Positions 33,700 to 45,804 of a stretch of DNA of 64,000 nt are shown here, piece by piece (positions within the stretch are counted from its first letter, which is position 1; each line of letters begins with the position of its first letter). The stretch is from the NCBI RefSeq assembly GCF_036850765.1, contig NC_089492.1, positions 166,406,296 through 166,470,295 on the forward strand, given 5' to 3'. The notes below the pieces were generated by a model that worked only from the letters and a program-made list of their open reading frames with translations, did not search any database and was not told where the DNA came from. The position numbers were made by a program, and so were the translations under genes. Origin of the DNA: Saccopteryx bilineata (taxonomy: Eukaryota; Chordata; Mammalia; Chiroptera; Emballonuridae).

Positions 33700-35339
33700 T
33701 CCATAGGCAGCTCTTTCTGTCCTTCATCAGAAAGAAGCCAGCCCTTGCAGAAGGCAGCAGTATCTATGGCACAGATTTCTCATGAATAACAGGGGAGAGG
33801 GCTCAGCCCCACCCCAAGTATAAGAGCTCCTACAAGAACTGGTGTTTAACCTGGTGTAACAGTCCTGCTGCTACTTCTCTGTCATAATCACAAGTATCCA
33901 CATGCCCCACTGACCGCATGGAGGCTGCCGCTGCTTCTTTAGAGCCTCGCATGCATGCTCTTGCTTGGTTCACTTTGCATCCTAACAATCCCTAAGCTCC
34001 CTTTCCCCCAGCTCAGGACCCTGGAATACTTCCACAATTCTTCTCTCCCTCCTGCATTCTGCTGATCTCTGTTTTATTCAGGGGTCCTCTCTCTTTCTGC
34101 TCTGGAAGAGCAGTCATCAACCTTTTAGCCACGATGACACAGGACAGACGATGCTCGTGTGCTGAGAGTTGAATCTCCACCTTTTCCTCCTGTGTACAAG
34201 AAAGCATATAGGTAGGTGTCTGAGAGTGACTTTGCTGTGAAGCTAAGTTTATAGTAATTTTTTAGGAGGATAGTATTTATAAACTTTAGTATTTAAACTA
34301 CTAATGGGAAACTCTTCAGACATGCCTCTAATACCAGGTGTGAGAATCTCTACTCTAGGTCAATAGGGACCTTTTATTATGAGGGTGAATGTGGCCCCTC
34401 TTTTCTTCAAATCCTGAAGAGGTTTACAGCCTGGAAGTTGAGAATCAGATTTTCAACCTGGTCGGGAGCTGCCCCAAGGAACGCTTACCCTGGCTAGTTT
34501 CCCAGAATCCTTGAACACCCGGTGGAGGATGTGGGATACAGGAGGAACAGGCCTTTCCCATATTATTCAATACACAGAAGTTCACAGGTTTTTCATACCT
34601 GGACAAGTTAATGTTTCCTTTGTTCTTCAGAAAGCCTTTCTTAATGATGGATAATGCCATCATTGACTGAACCTGCTGGGCATGGTTCTCACAGAGTTTT
34701 GGTTCATTTGGAATCTTTATACCAACAGAGTATAGAGACCTTCCATCCAGATGTCGCTATTTCTGCAGCTGTGGGGTTATTCTCACCCTGTGATGTGAGT
34801 AAACCTGTCTGACCTTTCAATATGACTTCAGTTGTTCTGTCATTTCTCTTTTGAATGACTCACCTCAGAAGGAATCTATGTAACCAGGTTCAGGTTCCCA
34901 CCAACCTGACTCTCGGATCCAGGGGACTAGAGTTGTGGTAAGGACTATATAGAGATCAGCCACTCTGCAGTCTGTCTCTGTACCTCTGGTTTCTACTTGC
35001 TTCCTCCTGCCTTCTCCCCAGAGCCTACTCTAAGGGCTCCCCAACTAACACGCAGACCTTGGGCACGGTTTTGCAACCAGCCCACTTCCTCTGTCCCCGG
35101 TCAGAGCCTCAGTGAGCTGTAGCAGAAATGAGATAGCTGTTTCCCAGACAAGCAGTCCAGTGTCCCTGATTATGGCATTTTCAGGAAAACAACTGAGAAT
35201 TATCCACCCAGGTCAGAAGGAACAAAAACAGGGAGAGATGCCTCTAGGGGTGAACAGCCCCTTCTAGCACAGCCAAACCTAGGCAAAGCATTTTTTAAGT
35301 TAGGCTTTGATTTTCTTTTCATTTTCATCCACAGAAATA
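33700..35339. other. Unique sequence, no gene recognised
   Basis: Follows the minisatellite. A patch at about 34110-34340 begins 'gcagtcatcaaccttttag' and could be a decayed hAT-type element, but its ends are not clear. Nothing codes. Confidence 0.45.
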
Positions 35340-35508
35340 GCCTGACCTGTGGTAGCACAGTGGGTAGATTGTTGACCTGGAATGCTAAGTTGCTAGTTTA
35401 AAACCCTGGGCTTGCCTGGTCAGGGCACATATGGGAGTTCATGCTTCCTGCTCCTTCCCCTTCTCTTTCTTTCTCTCCCTTCTTTAAAATGAATAAATTT
35501 TTAAAAGT
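35340..35508 (+). mobile_element. tRNA-derived bat SINE, GCCTGACCTGTGG family (short type)
   Basis: It starts GCCTGACCTGTGGTAGCACA and has 'gggcttgcctggtcagggc', a pyrimidine stretch and an 'atgaataaatt' tail. The flanks CACAGAAATAG and CACATAAATAG suggest an 11-bp duplication with one mismatch. Confidence 0.9.
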
Positions 35509-35514
35509 CAACCA

Positions 35515-36062
35515 CATAAATAGTACACATTCATTGCAGATACTGTATATACAAACATAGATATAAACAATTTTTAAATTCCTTATATTGGCACCACCCA
35601 GAGACTGCCAATGGATGTGGTGTATATTCTTCTCAGAGTTCTTCTATTGTACATATACATGTATAGTTTTTTAGAAATAAACATGAGCTCATCCTGTACT
35701 CTTTTATAACTTGCTTTTTCCATTAATAACATACTGACTTCTGTCCATAGATATCCATCTTATGCACACCATTGTTTTTAGTATTCCATTGTGTGTCTGT
35801 ACTTATTTCAACAACCCACTATTAGATTGTCTCCAGTTTCTTATAAACAGCGTGATATAATGTGCAACCTTGTAGTTAAGTCTGTACGGACACTCCTAAT
35901 TGTTCCCTCGGGATACATAATGAGAAGTCGAAGTGCAGGTGTGCACGTGTTCCTATTCCTCAGCAACCGCTGGGCTAACTTACCCTCTGGTGTAAGTCAG
36001 CACTCACTTCTCCAAAGCTTTCAGACACTGGGTACCTCTTATCTTTAAAAGAATATTTAGCC
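35515..36062 (-). mobile_element. L1ME-type 3' region, antisense
   Basis: Antisense text such as 'ttgtacatatacatgtatag', 'ttataacttgctttttcca', 'gtattccattgtgtgtctg' and 'ctccagtttcttataaacag' fits an old L1ME/HAL1-type 3' end. It is strongly diverged. Confidence 0.65.
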
Positions 36063-37016
36063 ACTTTTTAAAAAAGGTAAAAAACGGAAGGAGGAATGAT
36101 GGTATAGTTGGTGGGATTTGCTAACAAATCAGTAAGCTCCTCAGAAGGACCCCAGGGGCACTTTTTATTCTTGCCTCTATTTTGTCAATTAAAAAAAATG
36201 TTTTTCTGACTCAGAGAAAAGCACGCTAGTCAAGTTTGAAGGTGACGCAAACCAGAAGGGGTAACGGAGGAGTGGCGTGGCAACAAGAATCCCCAGTAAA
36301 GGCTGGGACAGAGAACTGGAGGAACAGGGTGGGATTTAACAAGGAGAAAGGTAAAGCCCTGTTATAATGGGGTAGACTAACAGAACCTCTGAGAAAGAAG
36401 GCCTGAAGTAGAAGATGAATTCCAGTTCAGTCTAATTGCCAATGGTCTATGACTCCTTAAGATCTAAGTGTAGCCTGAGGTTGTGCAGGCAGATGAGCGA
36501 GGAAGTCTCATGGCATTGCATACTGGCTAGACTCCATTTGGAGCAGGTGGAGTTTTAAGTGGGACACTGAGCATGTCCAGAGAAGGGCATTTAGTGAAAC
36601 TTCTGCAAACCATTTGACATTACACAGTGAAAGAAGGCGCCATGAATGCTTACTCAGGGAGACTAAAGCCCTCAGGGTATGTCATAGCTGTCTACAGCTA
36701 TTTGAAGAACTTATGCAAATAACTCCAAAACTCCAAAATAAGATCAATGGGTAAAAATCATAGAGTGGTAGGCCTTCATAGTATAGAGTTTTACCACAAA
36801 GATTTTGTCCTTGAAATATCTGAGTTACTTAATGTCTTTTAAACTTGACTTCCTCTTTTCTAAAGTCAGGCTAATAGTAGTAACTCTTTACACAGAAATA
36901 TTATAAAAATAAATTGAAATGTGCATGTTAAGTGCACATTCCAGTGTCTGACACATGAAAACTACATGACATATTAGTATTTATTTTACTTTATAATGAC
37001 TTAAGTATAACAGTGA
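36063..37016. other. Mostly unique sequence, with a MIR-like piece near 36830-36980
   Basis: No gene is recognised. At 36830-36980 'cttaatgtcttttaaacttg' and 'gtcaggctaatagtagtaac' resemble plus-strand MIR. The rest shows no clear family. Confidence 0.45.
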
Positions 37017-37030
37017 AATAGATTGCTTTC

Positions 37031-37547
37031 TTTTTTTTTTTTTTATAATTTTATTTTTTTAATGGGGTGACATCAATAAATCAGGATACATATATTCAAA
37101 GATAACAAGTCCAGGTTATCTTGTCATTCAATTATGTTGCATACCCACCACCCAAAGTCAGATTGTCCTCTGTCACCTTCTATCTTGTTTTCTTTGTGCC
37201 CCTCCCACCCCCTATCCCTCTCCCATTCCCCCCTCCCCCCCCATAACCACCACACTCTTATCAATGTCTCTTAGTTTCACTATTATGTCCCACCTACGTA
37301 TGGAATAATACAGTTCCTGTTTTTTTCTGATTTACTTATTTCGCTTCGTATCATGTTATCAAGATCCCACCATTTTGCTGTAAATGTTCCGATGTCATCA
37401 TTTCTTATGGCTGAGTAGTATTCCATAGTGTATATGTGCCACATCTTCTTTATCCAGTCATCTATTGATGGGCTTTTTGGTTGTTTCCATGTCCTGGCCA
37501 CTGTGAACAATGCTGCAATAAACATGGGGCTGCATGTGTCTTTACGT
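37031..37547 (-). mobile_element. Young 5'-truncated L1 (517 bp), antisense
   Basis: On the minus strand it encodes the last 80 codons of ORF2 intact (MFIAALFTVARTWKQPK ... IIPYVGGT). These are followed by a polypurine 3' UTR and an A-tail. A perfect 14-bp duplication AATAGATTGCTTTC flanks it (37017-37030 and 37548-37561). It is far too short to be mobile. It matches the L1 tail at 340-638 closely. Confidence 0.96.
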
Positions 37548-37561
37548 AATAGATTGCTTTC

Positions 37562-38266
37562 AAAGGCAATATTTGTGACCTGAGTCGAGGCTTCAGGATA
37601 ATGTAGCTACTGTGAGAGAGATGCCTCCCCACACACTTCCTGAGGTTGCTAATTGTAAGCCTGGAGGTCTTGGTGTCATTATTTGAAAAAGAAGTCAAGA
37701 GAGAGAAAAGTGAATAAGAGATAGAGAGAAACAAGTTTCTAATAACAGTCTTTTAACACTAGACCAAACTAGTCCCACAAAACCTCCTGAACATTTAGTT
37801 AATTGAGTCCATAAATTCTTCTTTTTCTCCAAGTCAGTTTGAATTGTATCTTGTGATACAAAGACAAATGACCAAACCTCCAGCTTCCTCTCTTTAGGAG
37901 GACAGTAATTAACAGGAAGTTGGGGGGAAATGACAATTTCCTTTGGTCAATTCCAGTCAAGACAATAGCTCTCATATGACTGTAACTATATAAAAGACCC
38001 CAAGTGAGAACCACCCAGCTGAGCCCAGTCAACTCATAGAACCATGAGAGATAATAAGTTATTTGAATAGCCACAGTAGGTAACTGAAACACAAATTAAA
38101 TAATGGTGCCTCTGAGAAAATCCTAGCAAGTACTATAAAAAAGTCTCTAACCCAGGGCAAACTTCTAGTTTGTGTCTGAGCTACTCAGCAGCTCTAGCTG
38201 AGGTTCAAGGACTCTATAAATGCAGGCTTTATACCTCCTTTGTTCACCTTTTTTCCTTATCAAGGG
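37562..38266. other. Unique sequence, no gene recognised
   Basis: Short frames only (for example 37799-38092 minus). I see no repeat family. Confidence 0.5.
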
Positions 38267-38635
38267 CAGGGGTCTCAAACTCGCGGCCCGCCGAACAATT
38301 TTGTGCAGCCCGCAGACTAATCCATGAAGTTCAAAATATTTTGGATAAAATTAAGTAAGCCTAGGGGCCTACAAGTATTTTTCATTTCTCTAGCATCCTA
38401 GCTAGATATTAGCTTAGTTAACAGCAGTTGTGATGCGAACTACAGTTTCTGGTCGTTTTGTGACACTGAGTAAACTGCATGTACGATTGTGCTTGTTGTA
38501 CTGATTTTTTTTTGTTTTCAACTGCAGTGAGAAAAGTGTTGCGTAACAGTTGCCTTTTGTAGACCTAGTGTGGCCTGCCGAACGGCTGTGATCTTGCTCT
38601 GTGGCTCACATGCTGAGTTGAGTTTGAGACCCCTG
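38267..38635. mobile_element. hAT-type MITE, 369 bp, with perfect 8-bp target duplication
   Basis: The left end CAGGGGTCTCAAACTC (38267-38282) is the exact inverse of the right end GAGTTTGAGACCCCTG (38620-38635), a perfect 16-bp inverted repeat. The 8-mer ATCAAGGG stands on both sides (38259-38266 and 38636-38643). The interior has sub-terminal GC-rich motifs (gcggcccgccgaac and its echo cctgccgaacggc) and no coding capacity. The ends resemble those of the OposCharlie3/SPIN-like hAT group as I remember them. Confidence 0.97.
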
Positions 38636-38715
38636 ATCAAGGGTTATGATGACAGCCCTTGTTAAATCCCAAAGAATTGCCTTTATCTTTTTTTCTCATC
38701 CAATTCACCTTCCTA

Positions 38716-39102
38716 TTTTTTTTTTTTTTTTTTTTTTTTTTTGTATTTTTCTGAAGTTGGAAACGGGGAAGCAGTCAGACAGAGTCCCGCATGCACCCGA
38801 CTGGGATCCACCCGGCACGCCCACCAGAGGGCAATGCTCTGCCCATCTGGGGTGTTGCTCTGCTGCAACTAGAGCCATTCTAGTGCCTGAGGCAGAGGCC
38901 ACGGAGCCATCCCCAGCGTCCGGGCCAACTTTGCTCCAATGGAGCCTTGGCTGCGGGAGGGGAAGAGAGAGACAGAGAAGAAGGAGAGGGGGAGGGGTGG
39001 AGAAGCAGATGGGCACTTCTCCTGTGTGCCCTGGCCAGGAATCAAACCCGGGACTCCTGCACGCCAGGCCGATGCTCTACCACTGAGCCAACCGGCCAGG
39101 GC
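38716..39102 (-). mobile_element. VES-type SINE, younger variant
   Basis: Antisense copy: a poly-T tail (38716-38742), then 'gtatttttctgaagttgg', the repeated 'gcaatgctctgcccatctgg' block and the tRNA head ending GAGCCAACCGGCCAGGGC at 39102. The flanks TCACCTTCCT and TCACCTCCCT suggest a 10-bp duplication with one mismatch. Confidence 0.94.
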
Positions 39103-39329
39103 CTCACCTCCCTCTTAGTCACCCAACCTGTGTGCACATACTCAATACTACTCGTAGTAATAAGGAACCCTGTTCCAATGTCAGATCAGTCCTTTTCATC
39201 TTACTTCAGGGAAGGATTAAACCAGGGAAACTCTTTTATTCCTTGGACTAGCTGTTATTTATAATGGCATTACTGATTAAACATTATCTATAAAATTACA
39301 ATACATGTGCGTACAGATTTAGGCATCAC

Positions 39330-39990
39330 ACTAATAAGCTTTTATTCTGAGGATAGTCTCGAAGGTTTGCTAAGACATCTGCACAAGGTTATTAACTGGA
39401 GCATTTTGGCAATTGGAGAAAAGGAAACAAATTGTCCATCTATTGGGATTGGTTGAGTAAGTTATGGTGCATTTGAACAATAGGACCTATGAAGTCAGAT
39501 TAAAAAATCAATGAGATAGATCTAGGTCTTGATTGGGAAAGAGCTCTGGGAGAGATTATGAAGAGGAAACTACATTCCTACCACATCTCATAACTCTGAT
39601 TGGGCACCAGTCACATTGTATGCCCTGGGAATGTCGCCCCAGCTTGAGGCACCAGCAAGTACAACGGGGCTGGTATCCCACGGAGTTGTGCAAGCCTGAT
39701 GCCATTCTGGCATATTAAAATATTTAAGCACAAAGAGATATGTGGGCATATTCATACACTTGCTTCCTCTGGAAAAAAGACTTTTAAAAGCAGTGCCTTT
39801 GGAAGATGAATAAGTAAGGGGGTGAGAACTGTCACTTTTCATTTTGTACCATTTTGTATATATATTTTATCTAATCAAGTGCTTTTATTCGTTATCCATT
39901 TACAGATATCTAGGGGTGGGGGAGAAAAATTGTTTTATTCTTTATACCTCTCTGTGCTTATTTTTCAAACCCTAATATGTAGCTTTTCTT
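39330..39990 (+). mobile_element. L1ME/HAL1-type 3' region
   Basis: Contains 'ggcaattggagaaaaggaaac', 'tgtccatctattgggattgg', 'gagtaagttatggtgcattt' and, further on, 'ttttcattttgtaccatttt'. This is the order of an old L1ME 3' end. The middle part (39560-39710) is not recognised. Confidence 0.6.
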
Positions 39991-41394
39991 TTTTTAAAGA
40001 AGCCACTAAGCTTTACTGTACACAAAGTATAATTTTTGAAGAATACCCAGGCTACCCATTTTTCTCATGTGAAGCAGATTCCTCCTGTTGCAACATCCCC
40101 TCCTGTGAGATGCTTGTTTCTGCTTGTGAAGGGAGCCCTGACATCCTCAGGCCAGCACATATTTTTGTCCCCCATGCAGTCAATGGAAGGTGGGACCGGG
40201 TGACAGATGGGCGATCACTCCTGTAGGGACAGCTGCTTTTCCCACACCCGCCTGGGCCTCCCCAAGTGGCCTGAGCCCTCAGCCATCAGACTCCTCGAGG
40301 CTGCATCCTGTGTGCCAACTCCCAGGTTTGTTTAGAAGAAGAGGGAGATGAGACAGCAGATTTGCCCGATGAAAGGCTGGCCCGGGGCCAGCATGATGCC
40401 CTGCCTGGCTCCCGCTGCCCAGTGCCAGCAGTAACTGGCAAGATGGGGTCAGAGCCACCTCTCGGGTCCTGGAAATGAGCTCATCTCCTTTGGCTGACCT
40501 GAGAAGACAGACGCCCGGCCAAGGGGAGCTAGCATGGAGGAGGGGCCGCCTCCTCACCAGCACCTCAGAAAGCTGGAGGGCACTGGGTGAAGTCGAGGTG
40601 CCCAAGTCTCCCATCAGACACTCTCACCCGGCTGAGGCAGCTCCTGATATGCCTGTTCATCACTGCTGGACAAGGACTTCCTCCTGCTCAGGTTCTCAGC
40701 AACACCTCTGTCCCATTTCCTCTGCCTCTTCTTGGCTGGGGTCCACAACTGTCAGAGGTCAAATGACTGGAAGAGTTAAATGACAATTCAGGTAAATCAG
40801 TGAAATGGAAGACTTCCTCACTCCTGACCCTGAATCATTGTCTCTTTTGAGCACTTTCTCCTAATGGTGGGTCAGGCTGAAGGACCACACCTATCAAACC
40901 CATGCACTGTCTCTGGCCCCTCTCACTTCTTCTAATGACTTTACTTGACATTCTAGGCTCTTTGTGAGTCAACCAAAGCACTGACTGGAATGAACACTCT
41001 TCCTTTGGGGTGGCCCATGAGCTCTGCTTGCTGGGTGCTCCTGCTGTCTGTCCCAGTTTTCATGCTTTGACCTTTAGAGTGGCCCCAGGGTTTTTTGTGA
41101 TATTTTGTTGCTTTCCTTGGCTTCCTTTGCCTTGAATTTGCTGCGATTTTTCTGAGGCAGAGAAATGTTCTAATCTTTCAAGGCAAAACCCCAAAGACTT
41201 TAAATATCGGTGTACCCTTGGTATGAAGAACAACAAAGAACATTGTCACTCAGTGCACGGTCTGTACTCTCAGCTCCCTTGTCAGAAGGAAGCAGTCTCC
41301 TTGTCAAGAGACACAAATGCTGGTATCATTGGCTTTGTGAGGAGAAAGACAACTAATTATTGTCAGGCGCTGCACTGTAGACACTCTAAGAATT
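39991..41394. other. Unique sequence, no gene recognised
   Basis: Moderately GC-rich around 40240-40780, with frames of up to 134 codons (39822-40226 plus, 40279-40614 minus, 40475-40783 plus). None carries a recognisable domain, and no pair of splice sites links them. Confidence 0.45.
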
Positions 41395-41409
41395 TTGATT
41401 TGATTTTCT

Positions 41410-41640
41410 TTTTTTTTTTTTTTATAAAGTTATTGAACCCAAGTTTTATTTATCTTTTTTTTTTTTTTTAAGATTTTATTTATTCATTATAGAGAAGGGA
41501 GAGAGAGAGAGAGAAGGGGGGAGGAGCAGGAAGCATCAACTCCCATATGTGCCTTGACCAGGCAAGCCCAGGGTTTTGAACCGGCAACCTCAGAGTTTCC
41601 AGGTTGACACTTTATCCACTGTGCCACCACAGGTCAGGCC
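41410..41640 (-). mobile_element. tRNA-derived bat SINE, GCCTGACCTGTGG family (short type), with extra 3' segment
   Basis: The antisense copy ends in the head GCCACCACAGGTCAGGC (41624-41640, minus strand). A perfect 15-bp duplication TTGATTTGATTTTCT encloses it (41395-41409 and 41641-41655). Between the outer poly-T (41410-41423) and the SINE's own T-tract (41456-41469) lie about 32 bp of non-SINE sequence, which suggests 3' transduction. Confidence 0.94.
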
Positions 41641-41655
41641 TTGATTTGATTTTCT

Positions 41656-43599
41656 ATATTCCTCCCAACAATTCTGAGTGGAAACATTTTTGCCCCCACC
41701 CCTTTTTTTTCATAGAAATGGGAACTAAGTTCAGAGGCAGTTGGCTGTTTGCCAGAGTGACAGAGCTTAAATAGGGCCTTGGTTTGTCTCCTGCAAAACC
41801 CCGACCGTCTCTTTGTGGGTGAATGAGTTGCTATCACAGGATAGAGACTTAACCGGCTCCACAGCCAGTGGGTTAGCAGACTGAGGGTTTAGATCGGTCA
41901 AACTTGCCACACCCATGGATACAGAAGGAATGTGACCTGGCCTCTGGTTCACTTAGAATGGGGGCTTTGTGCCAACATGGCAAAGAGATGGAGAATCTTG
42001 ACCTGCAGTGAATATCATCCCAGCCCTGTCCCCATGAATGTCTATCCAACAGGATTGAAAGACAAACAGAAGGTAGCTCCCAAATTCAGGGAACTTAAGT
42101 CAAAGGTTCCATTCACTCGTCCCTTCCAGTGTCGACAGACCTAACTGGTAGACCACTGGCTTTCACGGCTACATGTGCCCTGGTCCCTGAGCCTTACCCT
42201 ACACATAACAATATGGCTGAAGGACAGCACATGAGCACCGTACCTTGAATCACCTTCCTTTGGGTAATGACAGCAGCAGCTATTGCTATTAGAAAAGCAT
42301 TTTGCAGACATGGCTTTTGGCCCCATGGTTCTAATATGAGGTTAGAATGGAGCCTCCTGGGTCCCAGCACTGGCCAAACCATTATCAAAGTCAATTTTCT
42401 AATAGCCTCAACTCTCAATTATTCATAGAGAGATGAGGTTCAATCTGCACATTGTCTCTGTTCTCCTCACTCTTCCTCTCTGCTCTCTTTGCCAGCTGCC
42501 GTTGGCTCTCCTCCTTAATACACCCACCAGGGCGAGGAGGGCAGAGGACCAGGGATCAGTCAGCATTCGGGCCTGTTAGCAATCACAGTAAAGGGTTTGT
42601 TAAGAAGTGGTTTGGGCAGAAGTTCACGTGTTCTTGCTAATCTCATTTCCATTTATCATGGACAATAGACACCACCTTGAGTTCTTTGAGCTACTCTGCT
42701 GAGTGTTGCCAGGTGAAGAAATAGAAAGACTGAATTCCGCACACCCAGAGCCAGGACCCAGGCTGAGACGGGCTGTGTCGAGGAGGCAGGCATGCCCCAT
42801 ATTGCCCGACTTGCGGGCCGAGGGTGTGTGTGTGCTTTTACCTTTGTGGTGAGTGGGACAAATGAAACACTTGTAGTTCTCCTTTCTTGAGTGGTTGGAG
42901 TTTTACATTTCTAAGTCAAATACATCAGCAGATAAAATATGAGCACTAATTTTTAAAAAATCTAATTCACATACTGTAAAAGTTGTCACCTCTTTCTCGC
43001 AAACAAAAGGATTTTTAAGGCTTAGGATGAACATTAGATTAAAAAAAATACCATAACTTCTCTTTATGTTAGTAATAAAAAAGGCTAATTTATGCTGATA
43101 CATAAGTGCCTGAGGCTATGTTAATTGATATATATATAAATACATATATATTTATATATATATATATGAAAATAGCTTATTTGATCTTTACAACTCCATG
43201 AGATAGAACTAGTATTCCAGTTTGCAGAAAATGTTATGGAGAAGTCAAGTCTCTTGCTTCACATTGCTCAGCAAGAAGGGGTAGAGCAGGTTGTCTCAGC
43301 CAGTCAGCGAGATCCCAGGACCCCAGACCTACCAACTGTACCACCCTTCCCCTCGTGCGGGCCACACCAAATGTTTTGACCTGTTCTCTTGATCAAAAGC
43401 ACAACAACAACAACCAAAACCCCCATAATATAATTGGGGATCCCTAGCCCCTCTCCTCTCCTGTCCATGTGGTCTCCTGATTCTCAGATGTCTAGCCTAT
43501 GGACTCTCCTACTCTGTTAGACCTTCTATCCCATTTAGCAGTGAATCGTGCAAATGGTGTGGTCCTTTGTTCTTTCAGCTGGTAGGTCTAGATTGTTAT
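41656..43599. other. Unique sequence, no gene recognised
   Basis: Frames up to about 75 codons only. An AT dinucleotide tract occurs at 43125-43170. I see no clear repeat family apart from this. Confidence 0.5.
43125..43170. repeat. (TA)n-rich microsatellite
   Basis: TATATATATAAATACATATATATTT-type sequence, nearly self-complementary and interrupted. Confidence 0.9.
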
Positions 43600-43860
43600 T
43601 TAACTTTTGTCTGTTCATATGTTATCTCCCTAGAGTAAGAGTCTCACCGAATGGGACAGTGTCATGCTTCATGCATACTGTCATTTGTCACTGCTACTAG
43701 CATAATATTGGGCACAGAGTAAGACCAGAATACCTCTTTTCTGATTAGTTGACTGATTTGGGGATAAACAATATGGAGGCTACCTCTAGTGTATTTCTTA
43801 TGGTGCTTAATACAGCACTAGTCATATAGTAGATGTTCAATAAAGCTGTTGCTGATTGTG
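43600..43860 (+). repeat. L2/MIR 3'-end fragments
   Basis: 'ctccctagagtaagagtctc', 'attgggcacagagtaagacc' and, separately, 'catatagtagatgttcaata' are 3'-end texts of old LINE/SINE families. Confidence 0.5.
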
Positions 43861-43889
43861 TTTTGGACAACCTGGAAGAAAGAAAGAAT

Positions 43890-44035
43890 TAGTTTAATAG
43901 TCACTGAGCATCTACTCTGTGGTTTATGCATATTATCTAAGTTAAAGTTTACAGCAGTTCTGTGATGTAGATGTTGTCCCTGCTTCTCACATAGCCCCAG
44001 ATCATCCAGCTGGTGGGTGGGGAAGCTAGCACTTG
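43890..44035 (-). repeat. MIR-like fragment, antisense
   Basis: 'cactgagcatctactctgtgg', 'cagcagttctgtgatgtag' and 'ccagatcatccagctggtgg' fit a degraded antisense MIR. Confidence 0.5.
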
Positions 44036-45800
44036 TGTGCAGAGCCTTAGCAGAGTGAGGAGACCACAGGCACCTGAGGATGTTGGCCTGGGACAGTCAA
44101 GGATTGCTCTTGGGGAAACCAAGTCATGTGGTGGGCAAGAAGGGTCTGGAGTCAGACAGGCTGGGTCCTAGGAATTTAGGACTGGTGTCTCAGCCAGTGG
44201 CCCCCAAGAACGGCCTGCAGGAAGTTCCTGCCCATGACCTTGGACCTAGTTCTGACAACAGGCATTGTCTTTGGGCAAATGGTCACAATCACTCCAGCCC
44301 ATTCCTTTCCAGTTGTTCCTGAACTTCAGCTGCTTCCAGTTGGGTAAATCTGCATCACTACCCGGGAATCTGGGAGAATCTGGGGGAATCTGGAGGAATG
44401 GGCAAGATAAGAGACAGCGGGATTAAGAGATTTAATAAAGAAAGCATTCTTTTACATGGGACAATGCCTGGCAGGCTGGTTTTGAAGCATCTGTGGAATG
44501 GGATTTGTATAGCCTGGGAACAAGAGAGTTTATATTTACCCAAACTTCTACAAACTATGTGCATTGCTAGTCTGCCTGTCTTGTGGGAGACAGGGACCCC
44601 ACTAGGGTTCCCAGTTTATCCTGCCGGGCCTCTGCTCACAGACACCTGGCTGTTCCCATTTCCACTCGTGACAACCTCCCTTAAGGAGAAGACTGATCAG
44701 TAAGACAGACTTCTACGGGAAGCAGGAAAGGGCAAAGGCAGGGCCATACTTTAAGCCTACCCCACCCAACCCTAAGGTGCTTGCCCTTGTGCATAAGTGG
44801 CTTTCATTCTGCCAGTGAGAGACCAGTGCAGTCTTTGTCTGAGCTGCAAGAGAAGGATCTAGGCTCGACAGGTCCCTTCTGTCCCGTTTTTAGGAGTCTG
44901 GGCTCAGCATTTGCGACCCAAGCTCCCCTTGTTCACCAGTGTTTGCATATAGTAGGTGCTCAATAAATATCTGTCAAACAAATTATTTAACGATGTTTCA
45001 GGTATGTCTAGTAACCTGTTCCTCTCTGCAGCGCTGTGGCTGGTCTGCAGTGTGTGACTATGGCAGGCTGGTGCCGGGTGGGGGAATGGACTCAGTGGTT
45101 CTCAGAGGGCAGAGGGGGATTGGCTCTCTCAGCCTTTCTTCCTTCATGTAAAGATCTGACTTCTACCAGCACCCTTGTTCCCCTTTTTAAGCCCCATTGA
45201 TTCAGTCTGATTTAGTAGATCAAGAGTCCCTTCCAGAAATTTAATGTGCTCTTCTACCTCACTCCTCTAAATGATTCTCATGCAAATGGCCTTTGGCCAA
45301 ATTTAAGAAAGATATAAGGTAAGGTCAGGACTTTAATTGGAGACTTAGACCTAACAAGGTCTCCTGTGGGCATCTGTGTGTCTAAGTTGATTCCACTCCA
45401 GGCCATTACTGAATTTTGTTTGCTAAGGTGAGAGATTCTCTTCTTGGCTTCCGCTAGTTTGAGTTGGGTTTCTGACACCACATCCTAACTAGTTTAGGTC
45501 ATTTCTCATCTCTGTGAGCTCCTCTCGTGATCTCTGTGGCCTGCGTGGTGGACAAAGGATCTACAGGAGTGAAGTCAGGATTTTGTTGGAAACATTTAGC
45601 ATCTCACCCATTCTAGGCCCCCCTCCCACTTTGCAGCTAGCTCCTCACACTCATCTACAGGGGGGTTGTGAGCATCCATGATACGTACACTCACAAAACA
45701 TAAACATCAGCAACCACTTTTGACCAAACAAGGCTGCCACTCATGCCTATGACTGAAGACAAATGATTTTGGTTGGATAATTACTCCGGCACTATCACAC
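44036..45800. other. Unique sequence, no gene recognised
   Basis: Includes a short GGGAATCTG direct repeat at 44363-44396 (about four imperfect copies) and a MIR/L2-type tail at 44939-44975. Frames reach about 100 codons without signatures. Confidence 0.5.
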
Positions 45801-45804
45801 CATA

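Noticed and set aside
34104..34340. Possible third hAT-type element (starts 'gcagtcatcaaccttttag')
   Set aside because: I could not find a matching inverted end or an 8-bp duplication.
38646..39086. Open frame of 146 codons
   Set aside because: Most of it is the antisense VES SINE.
39822..40226. Open frame of 134 codons
   Set aside because: It begins in an old L1ME fragment and has no signature.
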